From Erythrobacter sanguineus (lineage in GTDB: Bacteria; Pseudomonadota; Alphaproteobacteria; Sphingomonadales; Sphingomonadaceae), in NCBI RefSeq assembly GCF_900143235.1, contig NZ_FRDF01000004.1, forward strand, positions 62,001 to 126,000: a stretch of DNA of 64,000 nucleotides, read 5' to 3'. The position numbers were made by a program, and so were the translations under genes. Under the pieces are notes generated by a model. It searched no databases and was not told the DNA's origin. It saw only the letters and a program-made list of their open reading frames with translations. Positions 8,409 to 17,760 of this stretch are shown one piece after another (position 1 is the stretch's first letter; each line of letters opens with the position of its first letter).

Positions 8409-9355
8409 GCCAGCACCATTTCCGCCAGCGCCCGGCCCGAAAGCCACGCGCCTTCGACGCGCGGGCTGTGGAGATAATCACCCGCGATCCCGATTCCCAG
8501 CGCCGGGTCAAACCGCGCGCCCTCGCCCGGCATCGCCTTGGGCAGGGCATAAAGCCAGCGGTGCGCATCGCCGTGAAGGGGCGCGGCGGGCATGATGCCA
8601 GTGGCGGCGAAGAAATCGGCCAGCAGGGTCTTGGCGGCCGCGTCTTTGGGCAGATCGATAAGTTGGCGGCTGCGCGCGGGGCTGGCGTGGATCACCCAGT
8701 TCTCAACGCCCGCTCGTCCCGGCTTGGCGGAGTTTCGCGCCGCCCAGCTGACCGGCGCGGTGCCACTGCGGAACGCGTCTTCGGCGATTGGCAGCCGCGT
8801 GCCAAAGGCGACCATCACCGCCCAACATGGCGCGGACTCAACGCAGCCCGCGAGTGCTGCGAGGTCAGGCGCGACTTCCGCAAGCAGCACCTGGGTCTGC
8901 TCGGCAGGAATGGCGACGAGCAAAGTGGCAGCGGCAAAGACTTGCGCGCCTGCCCCGACCTGCCAGCCATCCGCAGCGCGCGTGATCGTCTCGGCCCGCA
9001 CGCCCCAGCGCACGTCGAGCGCATCGGCCATGGCGCGGATCGGCGCATTCATGCCCGGAACCCCGACCCATGCATCGTCGCCAGCAGCAGGCCAGCGCGC
9101 CACCACCTCCGCGTGTTCCCATGCCGCGACAGCCGCCTGAAACGCCGGCTCGCGCGCCGTGAAATATTGTGCGCCGTGATCGAAGCTGACGCTTTGCCCG
9201 CCAATCTCGGCCCGCCGGGCCGCCATCCGCCCGCCGGGTCCGCGCCCCTTGTCAATCACGGTGACGCTTGCGCCAGTGCGCGACAATTGCGCGGCGCAGG
9301 CCAGCCCGGCCATGCCCGCACCAATGACAAGAAAATCGCTGAAATGTCCGTCCAT
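8405..9355 (-). CDS. NAD(P)/FAD-dependent oxidoreductase, renalase-like
   Basis: About 316 residues. The N-terminus FLVIGAGMAGLACAAQL is a dinucleotide-binding fold, followed by DKGRGPGGRMAARR, the second FAD signature of the amine oxidase/renalase group, and GAQYFTAR typical of renalase-like proteins. I start it at ATG 9355, giving MDGHFSDFLVIGAG; upstream in-frame codons do not look like part of the fold. The gene follows egtD by 47 bp on the same strand and may be co-transcribed with egtB-egtD, but no link to ergothioneine is established. Its stop codon shares CTAG with that of the halogenase gene. The substrate is unknown. Confidence 0.85.
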   Translation of the reverse strand: MDGHFSDFLVIGAGMAGLACAAQLSRTGASVTVIDKGRGPGGRMAARRAEIGGQSVSFDHGAQYFTAREPAFQAAVAAWEHAEVVARWPAAGDDAWVGVPGMNAPIRAMADALDVRWGVRAETITRAADGWQVGAGAQVFAAATLLVAIPAEQTQVLLAEVAPDLAALAGCVESAPCWAVMVAFGTRLPIAEDAFRSGTAPVSWAARNSAKPGRAGVENWVIHASPARSRQLIDLPKDAAAKTLLADFFAATGIMPAAPLHGDAHRWLYALPKAMPGEGARFDPALGIGIAGDYLHSPRVEGAWLSGRALAEMVLA

Positions 9356-9402
9356 CCCGCGCCAACGCCCAAACTCACAAGAGGTTTCGGCGCGGCGAAG
9401 TT

Positions 9403-10389
9403 TCAGGGTGCGCTGCGTGGGGGCCGAGCCTCCGCCAGCAACAGCGAAAAGCGCCCCTCGCCATCGGTCCAGCGCGCGCGCGGCTCCCATCCGCCCGCCG
9501 CCAGCAGGACATTGGCGGTGCGGCGGGTGAACTTGTGGCTGTTTTCGGTGTGAATGCTCTCACCCTCGGCCATGGCGAAGCTTTGTGCGCTGACGGTGAA
9601 TGTCACAGCCTTGCGCGCCACCAGATGCATCTCGATCCGCGCATAGGTATCGTTCCAGCGCGCCTCATGGACGAAGGCATCAATCGGAATATCGCCGCCC
9701 AGCTCGCGGTTGATCCGGGCCAGCAGGTTGAGGTTGAACCGTGCCGTGACACCGGCGACATCGTCATAGGCGGCGACCAGAATGTCCTCGTCCTTGATCA
9801 GGTCCATGCCGATCAGCAGCAATGCCCCCACACCCAATGTCTCGCGCATCGAGCGCAGCAGGTCGGTCGCCGTGCGGGCGACCATGTTGCCGATGGTCGA
9901 TCCGGGGAAGAAGCCAAGCTTGGGCAGGCCATCCACCTCGCGCGGCAATTCCACCCGGCGCATGAAATCGGCCTCGACCGGACAGACCGGAAGCCCCGGA
10001 AACTTCGCTGCCAGTTCCGCCGCCGCCGCGCGCAGGAAATCGCCTGCGATATCGAGCGGGACATAGGCGCTCGGCGCAATGGCCGACAGCAGCAGCGGGG
10101 TCTTGACCGACGAGCCCGAGCCGAATTCCACCACAGCCCGCCCCGGCCCGATCAACCGCGCGAACTCGTCAGCCTGCGCGCGCAGGATCTCGGTCTCGGC
10201 ACGGGTCGGATAATATTCGGGGAGCTGGGTGATGTCCTCGAACAGCTGCGATCCGGCATCGTCATAGAACCAGCGGGCTGGGATCGCCTTCTGCGCCTCG
10301 GAAAGGCCGGCCAGCACATCGGCGCGGAACGCGGGATTGACCCCGCTGGCATCGCTCTCGACGAGCTTGAGGCCCTTGGGGCTCGTCAT
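9403..10389 (-). CDS. egtD: L-histidine N(alpha)-methyltransferase EgtD
   Basis: A 328-residue SAM-dependent methyltransferase with the EgtD features QLFEDITQLPEYYPTRAE near residue 50 and VVEFGSGSSVKT as the SAM-binding loop. In ergothioneine synthesis it trimethylates histidine to hercynine. The ATG overlaps the egtB stop (ATGA), so the two are translationally coupled. Length matches the family. The pairing with egtB makes the call strong. Confidence 0.95.
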   Translation of the reverse strand: MTSPKGLKLVESDASGVNPAFRADVLAGLSEAQKAIPARWFYDDAGSQLFEDITQLPEYYPTRAETEILRAQADEFARLIGPGRAVVEFGSGSSVKTPLLLSAIAPSAYVPLDIAGDFLRAAAAELAAKFPGLPVCPVEADFMRRVELPREVDGLPKLGFFPGSTIGNMVARTATDLLRSMRETLGVGALLLIGMDLIKDEDILVAAYDDVAGVTARFNLNLLARINRELGGDIPIDAFVHEARWNDTYARIEMHLVARKAVTFTVSAQSFAMAEGESIHTENSHKFTRRTANVLLAAGGWEPRARWTDGEGRFSLLLAEARPPRSAP

Positions 10390-11648
10390 GTCGTGACATC
10401 CTTTGCCAGCCTCAGACCGGTGAATTGCCAGCGCTGATGAGGGTAGAAGAAATTGCGGTAGGAGGCGCGCGAATGGCCCCTTACCGTGGCACAGCTTGCC
10501 CCGCGCAGCACCACCTGCCCGCTCATGAACTTGCCATTATATTCGCCCACCGCGCCCTCTGCCGGGCGGAACCGGGGATAGGGCAGATAGGCCGAGCGGG
10601 TGAATTGCCAGCCATCGCCGAACAGGCCCGCTGCGCCTCGGGGCATGGGCGGCGCGGCATGATCGATCTGGTTGCCGCCAGCCGGATCATGGCCAGCGGC
10701 TATCGCCTCCCATTCGAACTCGGTCGGCAGGCGCGCACCGGCCCAAGTGGCGTAGGCATCGGCCTCGAAATGCGAGATGTGGGTGACGGGCGCGTTGGGG
10801 TCGCGCTCGTGCCAGCCCTGATGGGTGAAATAGCCGTCCTCGCGCCAGTAAAGGGGTGCGGTGATCGCTTCGCGCTGCACCCAGCCCCAGCCATCGGCCA
10901 GCCACAGGCGCGGCTCGCGATAGCCGCCATCAGCGATGAATTCGTCCCATTCGCCATTCGTCACCAGCCTGTCAGCCAGCGCGAAAGGTTCAAGCAGTAC
11001 GCGGTGGCGCGGCCCTTCATTGTCGAAAGCAAAATTGTCGAAAGCAAAACCATCACCCTGATGGCCGACCAGCGCCATTCCGCCGGGATGTTCAAGCCAG
11101 CCGAGCGGCGCGCACGGCGCTGCGGGCGGCGGCCTCCCGCCCCACATCGCCGGGCCAAGCGGGTTCTGGAACAAGGCGTGCTTGATATCGGTCAGCAGCA
11201 ATTCGATGTGCTGCTGTTCATGCGCAACACCCAATGCGATCAGGCCCACCAGCGCCGGATCATCCAGCAGCGGCGTCATGGCGTCATCCACTGCGGCACG
11301 CCATTCCAGCACGTCTTCAAGCGTCGGGCGCGACAGCATCCCGCGCGCAAACCGGTCGATCCGCGCGCCTTCTGCCTCGTAATAGGAATTGAACAGGAAC
11401 GGCCATTCGGGATTGTGCAGCCGGTATCCCGGCGCAGAAGCACGCAGCAGAAAGGTTTCCCAGAACCACGTCGTATGCGCCAGATGCCACTTGGCGGGGG
11501 ACGCATCCTCCATCGACTGAAGGCTCGCATCGGCATCGCTGAGCGGGCCAACCAGCGCCTCTGTCAGGGCGCGAGTGGAACGGTATTGCGCGCTCGGCGA
11601 TGCTGCTGCGGGATCACCGGCATCGCCAATGGGCTCGCTTCGGGGCAC
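10386..11648 (-). CDS. egtB: ergothioneine biosynthesis sulfoxide synthase EgtB
   Basis: A 420-residue protein with an N-terminal DinB-like domain and a C-terminal formylglycine-generating-enzyme-like domain. The iron site is visible: KWHLAHTTWF gives the first histidine (H55 or H58), and HEQQHIE gives H143, H147 and E149. The C-terminal half has PTEFEWEA, GEYNGKFM and a final FTGLRL, all typical of EgtB. It joins hercynine to a thiol (gamma-glutamylcysteine or cysteine) with oxygen to form the sulfoxide. The start is GTG at 11648 with AGGAG six nt upstream. No egtA, egtC or egtE is beside it, so the sulfur donor and the C-S lyase are not defined by this locus. Confidence 0.95.
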   Translation of the reverse strand: MPRSEPIGDAGDPAAASPSAQYRSTRALTEALVGPLSDADASLQSMEDASPAKWHLAHTTWFWETFLLRASAPGYRLHNPEWPFLFNSYYEAEGARIDRFARGMLSRPTLEDVLEWRAAVDDAMTPLLDDPALVGLIALGVAHEQQHIELLLTDIKHALFQNPLGPAMWGGRPPPAAPCAPLGWLEHPGGMALVGHQGDGFAFDNFAFDNEGPRHRVLLEPFALADRLVTNGEWDEFIADGGYREPRLWLADGWGWVQREAITAPLYWREDGYFTHQGWHERDPNAPVTHISHFEADAYATWAGARLPTEFEWEAIAAGHDPAGGNQIDHAAPPMPRGAAGLFGDGWQFTRSAYLPYPRFRPAEGAVGEYNGKFMSGQVVLRGASCATVRGHSRASYRNFFYPHQRWQFTGLRLAKDVTT

Positions 11649-11756
11649 GGGCTTCTCCTGTTGCCGCCTTGCTTCGAGGGGCCAACCATGCCGTAGGCCC
11701 GTGACAAATGAAAGGCATAGCCTCCCGCTTGCCGCGAACGCAAATCGGCCGGCCGT

Positions 11757-13142
11757 TTACGCCGCGTCGGCGCTGACCTCGGCATCGCGCGATCCGGCTG
11801 CCTCGTTGAGCATTTCGGCCACAAGAAACGCCAGTTCAAGCGATTGTTCGGCATTGAGGCGCGGGTCGCAATGGGTGTGGTAGCGGTCCCCGAGGCGTTC
11901 CTCGGTGATCGCCACTGCCCCGCCGACGCATTCGGTCACGTCCTGCCCGGTCATCTCGATATGGATCCCGCCCGGATGCGTGCCTTCGGCGCGGTGGACC
12001 GCGAAAAATCCTTTCACTTCGCGCAGGATGCGATCGAAGGGGCGCGTCTTGAAGCCGCTGTCCGATTTCACGACATTGCCGTGCATCGGATCGCAGCTCC
12101 ACACCACCGGATGGCCTTCGCGTGTCACTGCGCGCACCAGACGGGGCAGGCCATCCTCGACCTTGTCGTGGCCGAAACGGCTGATCAGCGTGATGCGTCC
12201 GGCCTCGCGCGCCGGGTTGAGTTCATCGAGCAGCCTGAGCAATGCGTCCGGTTCCAGCGACGGCCCGCACTTCATGCCCAGCGGATTGCCGATCCCGCGT
12301 GCAAATTCGATATGGGCGCTGCCCGGAAAGCGGGTGCGATCCCCGATCCACAGCATATGCGCGCTGGTTGCATACCAGTCCCCGGTCAGCGAATCCTGCC
12401 GCGTCATCGCCTGTTCGTAGGGCAGCAGCAGGCTTTCATGGCTGGTGTAGAAGCTGGTGCCCTGCAATTGCGGCACGGTGCCGGGATCGATCCCGCACGC
12501 TTCCATGAAATCGAGCGCTTCGCCGATCCGGTCGGCCATCTGGCTGAATTTCTCGGCCCACGGAGTGCGGCCCATGAAATCCAGCGTCCATTGGTGAACC
12601 TGCCGCAGGTTCGCATAGCCACCGCCCGCAAAGGCGCGCAGCAGGTTCAAGGTCGCGGCGGCCTGCGAATAGGCGCGCACCATGCGCTGGGGATCATTAC
12701 GGCGCGATGCCGGATCAAAATCGATGCCGTTGATATTATCGCCGAGATAGCTCGGCAGGGTCATGTCGCCGATCGTCTCGGTGGCAGAGGACCGCGGCTT
12801 GGCGAACTGGCCGGCCATGCGCCCCACCTTCACCACCGGACGCTTGCTGGCGAAGGTCATCACCACCGCCATCTGCAACAGCACGCGGAAGGTATCGCGG
12901 ATATTGTTGGGGTGGAATTCGGCGAAGCTTTCCGCGCAATCCCCGCCCTGCAACAGGAACCCATGACCGCCAGCGACCTCGGCCAGATCAGCCTTGAGCG
13001 CGCGCGCCTCTCCGGCGAAAACCAGCGGCGGATAGGACGCAAGCGTGGTTTCGGCCTCGGCCAGTTCGGCGGCATCCTCGTAATGCGGGAGGTGCCGGGC
13101 TTCGTGGCTTTTCCAGCTTTCCGGATTCCAGGTCTTGGGCAC
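11757..13142 (-). CDS. class II 3-deoxy-7-phosphoheptulonate (DAHP) synthase
   Basis: About 461 residues of the plant/Mycobacterium-type class II DAHP synthase. Diagnostic stretches are [25 protein letters not shown] and [11 protein letters not shown]. The enzyme condenses phosphoenolpyruvate with erythrose 4-phosphate, the first step of the shikimate pathway to aromatic amino acids. I prefer GTG at 13142 (giving [12 protein letters not shown]), with AAAGAG eight nt upstream; TTG at 13148 would add two residues but has poor spacing. A good sigma-70-like promoter lies 70-100 bp upstream. Bacterial class II enzymes are sometimes named aroG or aroF; I leave the symbol open. Confidence 0.95.
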   Translation of the reverse strand: MPKTWNPESWKSHEARHLPHYEDAAELAEAETTLASYPPLVFAGEARALKADLAEVAGGHGFLLQGGDCAESFAEFHPNNIRDTFRVLLQMAVVMTFASKRPVVKVGRMAGQFAKPRSSATETIGDMTLPSYLGDNINGIDFDPASRRNDPQRMVRAYSQAAATLNLLRAFAGGGYANLRQVHQWTLDFMGRTPWAEKFSQMADRIGEALDFMEACGIDPGTVPQLQGTSFYTSHESLLLPYEQAMTRQDSLTGDWYATSAHMLWIGDRTRFPGSAHIEFARGIGNPLGMKCGPSLEPDALLRLLDELNPAREAGRITLISRFGHDKVEDGLPRLVRAVTREGHPVVWSCDPMHGNVVKSDSGFKTRPFDRILREVKGFFAVHRAEGTHPGGIHIEMTGQDVTECVGGAVAITEERLGDRYHTHCDPRLNAEQSLELAFLVAEMLNEAAGSRDAEVSADAA

Positions 13143-13211
13143 GATCAAACTCTTTCATTCACTCTGCGGCGCGCAAGGCGCGGGGGCGCCCGCTACAGGA
13201 GGCGGGTTTCA

Positions 13212-13241
13212 ATTGTAAAGCGGGAATGGCTTTTGCGACAA
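13212..13241 (-). promoter_or_regulatory. sigma-70-like promoter of the DAHP synthase gene
   Basis: On the minus strand TTGTCG (13241-13236) and TACAAT (13217-13212) are separated by 18 bp, close to the -35/-10 consensus. It lies 70 bp upstream of the DAHP synthase start codon, with a GC-rich leader in between. No binding site or attenuator was recognised. Confidence 0.5.
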
Positions 13242-13276
13242 CTTTATTTCCCGCTGTGTGTATCCGACAAAGCCGG

Positions 13277-16200
13277 TCAACGCCCTGCCGCGCCGACTGC
13301 TGCGGCCCGGCCTGAAATTGCCGTCCCCAGCGCAGGCGCCTCGGCCAGCTCCTGCCCTTCAGGGATAATCGCCAACCGGAACGGCGTGACCTGCCCGAAA
13401 TAGCGATCAGCAAGGAACTGCATCACCTGCGGGCTGGTCTGCGAATAATCGGCCAGCAGCGTGCGCAGCAGGGCAACGCGCTGGGGATCCTGAGTCGCGC
13501 CTTCGAGGTTGTAGAGCCAGAACTGGTTTCCGGTCGAGGCGCGGCGGATCAGCTGCGCCAGCGGTTCGGTGACGCGGGCAAGCTCGTCCGCAGTCGGCGG
13601 CTCTGTGGCAAGTTCGCGGGCGATACGATCCGCCTCGGTGAAGAAGATGGGCACGAATTCCGGCTCAAGCTGAGCAAGCGCGGTGATGCGCCCGCCGCTC
13701 GGCAGGTCTTCGGGCCACTTGGAAAAGACCTGCGGCGAATAGCTCGCCCCGGCCCGTTCGCGCAGGGCTTCGAGCAGGCGGTTGTTGAACAGCTGGGTCA
13801 GGATTTCGAGCTGGCGGCTTTCGCGCAAGGATGCGACCCCACCGCCGCTTGGCCAGGCGACCACGGCTGCGGCCTGATTGGCATCGCCGCGGTGGGTCAC
13901 GATCGCGGGTTCCTGCGTGGTCGGCGCAAAGTCTGGCACCCGCGCGGCGATCTCGGCCGGGATTGGCGCGCGTGGTGGCAGCGCGCCGAAGGTCAGGCGC
14001 AGTTGCTCGACAAGCGCAGGCTTGTCGAACTCGCCAAACACCAGCACTTCGATCGGGCCTTGCTGCAGCAGCGGCTCCCACACCTTGCGGAAACCTTCGG
14101 GCGTCACACCCCTGAGCGTCGCCGGATCAGGGGTGGCAAAGCGCGCATCGCGCCCCGTCACGAGATATTCGAGATCGCGGTTGAGAACGCCGCCGGGGCT
14201 TGTCGAATAGGTGTTGTAGGCCAGTTCCGCCCCGGCCTTGGCGCGGATTACCGGATCGGGATCCCAACGCGGCATCCCGAGTTTGGCGGCGAACAGATAC
14301 AGCTGATCGGCGACATCGTCCGAGCGGGTCTGAGCGGTGAAATTGAACACCGCATCGTCGATACCGAAATCAAAGCCGAGCTTGCGGCCCGTCGCCAGCC
14401 GGTCGATCTCGTTCTGGCCAAGCTCGCCCAGCCCCGATCCGACCAGCGCGGATTCGCCAAGCGCGGCATAGACCGCGCTGTCCGCATCGAAAGCGCGATA
14501 GCCCGCGCCAAAGCGCACCCGCACCGTGACCCGGCCCGGCTCGGCATCATTGGCCCAGATCAGCGCCTTGACCCCATTGGCAAAATCGACCTGATCGATC
14601 TCCAGCACGCCCAGCGGCTGCTGACTCACGATCGTGCCGGGTTCGCCGACGGGGGGCAATTGGTCGAAAGAAACACTCGACGCCGCCAAGCGCGCGCTGC
14701 CATCGACTGCGGCCTCGCGCGCCAGCGCCAGCCGCAATGCAGCCTCGTCCGCCTCGCCCGCCGCCGGGGTGACATAGACCGAACGTGTCACCGCGCCATC
14801 GAACAGGGTCTGGGTGTGGGCCAGCACTTCGGCCGGGTTGAGCCGCTGCTTCATCCCGCGAAACACATCAAGCACCACTTGAGAAGCGGCCACGGTCTCG
14901 CGGATATCGACCGCGTTGACGAGATTATTGGCAAGATTGGGGCCGGATTCCACGCTCTCCTGTTCGACCTGGTTGGCGAACACCACGTCGAATTCGGCCA
15001 CTTCGCGGTCGATCTCTTCCTGCGTGGGCGGATTGGTCAGCGCGTCGGCAATCACGGCGCGCACATCGGCCAGCGCGGCCTGCCAGTCATCGGTGAGCGG
15101 CGCAAAGGTGACGAAGGTCGCATCGGTCGACCGCGAGATGTCGTCCTGCTGCACCTGCGCATACAGAAAGCTGCCGCCGCCGCGCGCGCGGGATTCGAGC
15201 CGGCGGTTGATGATCGCCTGGGCGATCGCATCGATCAGCAGGCCTTCATTATAGACGATCGTATCCTGTACCGGACGCCAAGGGCGCATGATCGCATAGG
15301 TCAGACTGCGCGGCAGATCGGGCTCGATCCCCACCGCCAGCTCGCCGATGGCCGTGCCAGAAACCGGGTTCTGCTGCGCACCGGGCGGCGGTACAGGATC
15401 GCCGAAATCGGGCGCAACGCCGGGCTTGCCCCTGCCCTGCCAGTCGCCGAACCACTGTTCCACCAGCCCGGCCAGCACCACCGGATCGGCATCGCCAGCA
15501 ACAACAATCACGGTGTTTTCGGGCCGGTACCAGCGTTCGTAGAAGGCTTTCACCGCCTTGCCGGTCGCGCCGTTCAGCGTGTCATCGGTGCCGATCGGGT
15601 TGCGGGTGGCAAGCCGCTGTCCCGCAAAGAAGGTCCGCCGCGTAAGATCGGCCATGCGCTGTCCTGCCCCGCCCCGTTCGCGCTTTTCAGCGAGCACGAT
15701 CGGCCGTTCGGCAGCGACATTAGCATCATTGAGCACGGGATCGCGGATCATCCCCGACAGCAATTTGAAACTTTCCGACAGCTTGGCATCGCTGATATCG
15801 GGAATGTCGAGCTTGTAGACCGTATGCGTCGGGCTGGTTTCGGCGTTGGTGTCACTGCCGAAGGTCGCGCCCAGCCGCTGCCAAGCGGCAATCGCCTCGG
15901 CCTGGCCGAGATATTTGCTTTCCCGGAACAGCAGATGTTCGAGCAGATGGGCAAAGCCCTGCTCGGGGTCTTCCTCGTGCAGCGATCCGGCGTCCACCCG
16001 CACCCGGATCGACACCTGCCGCGGCGGCACGCCATTGCCCCGGACCGCATAGCGCAGCCCGTTTTTCATCTCGCCGAACAGCCATTTTTCATCGACCGGA
16101 ACGTCCGAGCCGCGATAGAGCCACGGCACCTCGCCATCGGCCTGCAACGCCTTGGGCGCTGGCACCTGCGGCGCGGCGGGGGGCGTTTCCTGCGGCGCCT

Positions 16201-16291
16201 GCGCAGCCTGCCCGGCCAGCAGCGGCTGCACCAGCACAAGCGGAGCAAGAACGAGGGCGAAAGCGCGGGCCGCGCGGGAAAGCAACGTCAT
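13277..16291 (-). CDS. M16 family zinc metallopeptidase, secreted
   Basis: About 1004 residues. The N-terminus MTLLSRAARAFALVLAPLVL is a signal peptide, so the start is ATG 16291 rather than an in-frame ATG 28 codons upstream. The inverted zinc motif HLLEH (HxxEH) follows FAHLLEH in the first third, with a downstream Glu region ETSPTHTVY. The length fits a fused two-repeat M16 enzyme (pitrilysin or mitochondrial processing peptidase style), with an active N-terminal half and a non-catalytic C-terminal half carrying a second M16 domain. It probably degrades peptides in the periplasm. It is divergent from the NifU-type gene across a 97-bp region. The substrate is unknown. Confidence 0.93.
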   Translation of the reverse strand: MTLLSRAARAFALVLAPLVLVQPLLAGQAAQAPQETPPAAPQVPAPKALQADGEVPWLYRGSDVPVDEKWLFGEMKNGLRYAVRGNGVPPRQVSIRVRVDAGSLHEEDPEQGFAHLLEHLLFRESKYLGQAEAIAAWQRLGATFGSDTNAETSPTHTVYKLDIPDISDAKLSESFKLLSGMIRDPVLNDANVAAERPIVLAEKRERGGAGQRMADLTRRTFFAGQRLATRNPIGTDDTLNGATGKAVKAFYERWYRPENTVIVVAGDADPVVLAGLVEQWFGDWQGRGKPGVAPDFGDPVPPPGAQQNPVSGTAIGELAVGIEPDLPRSLTYAIMRPWRPVQDTIVYNEGLLIDAIAQAIINRRLESRARGGGSFLYAQVQQDDISRSTDATFVTFAPLTDDWQAALADVRAVIADALTNPPTQEEIDREVAEFDVVFANQVEQESVESGPNLANNLVNAVDIRETVAASQVVLDVFRGMKQRLNPAEVLAHTQTLFDGAVTRSVYVTPAAGEADEAALRLALAREAAVDGSARLAASSVSFDQLPPVGEPGTIVSQQPLGVLEIDQVDFANGVKALIWANDAEPGRVTVRVRFGAGYRAFDADSAVYAALGESALVGSGLGELGQNEIDRLATGRKLGFDFGIDDAVFNFTAQTRSDDVADQLYLFAAKLGMPRWDPDPVIRAKAGAELAYNTYSTSPGGVLNRDLEYLVTGRDARFATPDPATLRGVTPEGFRKVWEPLLQQGPIEVLVFGEFDKPALVEQLRLTFGALPPRAPIPAEIAARVPDFAPTTQEPAIVTHRGDANQAAAVVAWPSGGGVASLRESRQLEILTQLFNNRLLEALRERAGASYSPQVFSKWPEDLPSGGRITALAQLEPEFVPIFFTEADRIARELATEPPTADELARVTEPLAQLIRRASTGNQFWLYNLEGATQDPQRVALLRTLLADYSQTSPQVMQFLADRYFGQVTPFRLAIIPEGQELAEAPALGTAISGRAAAVGAAGR

Positions 16292-16332
16292 GACCGGGCT
16301 TATAGGGCGCTGAACCCTGAAGCGATAGTGAA

Positions 16333-16357
16333 TGCTTGCACATGCATCTGTGCTTGC
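16333..16357. promoter_or_regulatory. repeat-bearing divergent promoter region (M16 / NifU)
   Basis: TGCTTGC occurs twice, 18 bp apart, and overlaps an inverted pair GCACA...TGTGC separated by 6 bp. It lies between the divergent M16 peptidase and NifU-type genes, so it could be a regulator site for either. No known motif is matched. Confidence 0.25.
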
Positions 16358-16388
16358 GGGGGGCATCGCCGTCACCTAGATTGGGAGA

Positions 16389-16967
16389 ATGTTCATTGAA
16401 ACCGAAACCACGCCCAACCCCTCCGCTCTCAAGTTCCTTCCGGGCCAGACCGTGATGGATACCGGCAGCCGCGAATTCGCCACGCCCGAAGCAGCCGAAG
16501 CCAGCCCGCTGGCGCAGGCGATCTTCGATACGGGCGAAGTCGTGAACGTCTTCTTCGGCGCCGATTTCGTCAGCGTCACCGCAGCGCCCGGCGCGGACTG
16601 GAGCGCCTTGAAGCCGCAGGTGATCGCCATCCTGCTCGATCATTTCGTCTCCGAAGCGCCGTTGTTCGCGGGCGGCAGCGCTGGCGGGTTTGCGGTTCCG
16701 CCGGAAGATGAGGCCGTGGTGGAAGAGCGTGCCGAAGATGCCGAGGTCATCGCCGCGATCAACGAACTGCTGGAAACCCGCGTGCGCCCGGCCGTGGCAG
16801 GCGACGGGGGCGACATCGCCTATCGCGGTTTCCGCGACGGGGTGGTCTATCTGACCCTGCAGGGATCATGTTCCGGCTGCCCGTCGAGCACTGCGACCCT
16901 GAAGCACGGGATCGAGGGCCTGCTGAAACATTATGTCCCCGAAGTCGTTGAAGTCAGGGCTGCCTGA
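16389..16967 (+). CDS. NifU family Fe-S cluster scaffold/carrier (Nfu1 type)
   Basis: A 192-residue protein with two domains. Residues 1-90 form the Nfu N-terminal domain (MFIETETTPNPSALKFLPG is diagnostic). Residues about 115-190 form the NifU-like domain with GSCSGCPSS, whose CxxC holds a labile [4Fe-4S] cluster between two monomers. It passes clusters to target enzymes. The start has GGGAGA just upstream. It heads a plus-strand run with the RutE-like, tsaB and rimI genes. Confidence 0.94.
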   Translation: MFIETETTPNPSALKFLPGQTVMDTGSREFATPEAAEASPLAQAIFDTGEVVNVFFGADFVSVTAAPGADWSALKPQVIAILLDHFVSEAPLFAGGSAGGFAVPPEDEAVVEERAEDAEVIAAINELLETRVRPAVAGDGGDIAYRGFRDGVVYLTLQGSCSGCPSSTATLKHGIEGLLKHYVPEVVEVRAA

Positions 16968-17100
16968 GTTTTGCAATAGAGCGGCTTCCGATCTGATTGC
17001 ATCAGACCGAACGTTCCAGGCTTATGTTTTTTCCGCGATTTCCGAGTCGCGCAGTGATTGCTCCGCGCTCGAAACCGCTCCAACACCACGGGGATTTCCC

Positions 17101-17709
17101 ATGACGACGAAATTTCACGACCACGTCCTGCCGGACGCGGCGCTCGCGCAGCTGTTCAACGAAGCGCGCAGCTATAATGACTGGCTCGATCGCGCGGTGA
17201 CGGATGATCAGCTTCATGCAATCTGGGACCTGATGAAAATGGCCCCGACGTCGGCCAACATGCAGCCGGCCCGGATCGTGTGGGTCAAATCACCTGAAGC
17301 CAAGGCGAAGCTGGTGGAATGCGTGATGGAGGGCAACAAGGCCAAGGTTGCATCCGCCCCCGCGATCGCAGTGATCGGCTATGACATCGACTTCCACGAA
17401 GAACTGCCGTGGCTGTTCCCGCATACCGACGCGAAAAGCTGGTTCGACGGCGACGAGGAAGGACGCACGGAAGGCGCGTTCCGCAATTCATCCTTGCAGG
17501 GCGCCTATCTGATGCTTGCCGCCCGTGCGCTGGGGCTCGATTGCGGGCCGATGTCGGGGTTTGATGCGGATGCGGTGAATGCCGTCTTCTTCGCCGACAA
17601 CCCGCGCCACCGGGCCAATTTCATCTGCGCGATCGGCTATGGCGACCCGGCCAGCATCTTCGAACGCAGCCCGCGCCCGGACTTCGCGACCTTCAACCGC
17701 ATCGCCTGA
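17101..17709 (+). CDS. malonic semialdehyde reductase RutE-like nitroreductase
   Basis: A 202-residue FMN-dependent nitroreductase-fold protein. The sequence MKMAPTSANMQPARIVWV is the FMN-binding stretch, and AFRNSSLQGAYLMLAARALGLDCGPMSGFD is the conserved C-terminal part of the RutE/HadB-like group. RutE reduces malonic semialdehyde to 3-hydroxypropionate during uracil breakdown, but no other rut genes are near, so the true substrate is open. ATG at 17101 fits the family N-terminus; upstream in-frame codons run into the NifU gene and are not plausible. Confidence 0.85.
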   Translation: MTTKFHDHVLPDAALAQLFNEARSYNDWLDRAVTDDQLHAIWDLMKMAPTSANMQPARIVWVKSPEAKAKLVECVMEGNKAKVASAPAIAVIGYDIDFHEELPWLFPHTDAKSWFDGDEEGRTEGAFRNSSLQGAYLMLAARALGLDCGPMSGFDADAVNAVFFADNPRHRANFICAIGYGDPASIFERSPRPDFATFNRIA

Positions 17710-17760
17710 CACGCATCTGCCGCTTGCACGCCGCGACCGGCTGAGGCATCGCTCTGGGCC

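Noticed and set aside
13892..16399. An 835-codon open frame antisense to the M16 peptidase
   Set aside because: The sense frame has a signal peptide and HxxEH motif; the antisense protein is His/Arg-rich and has no family.
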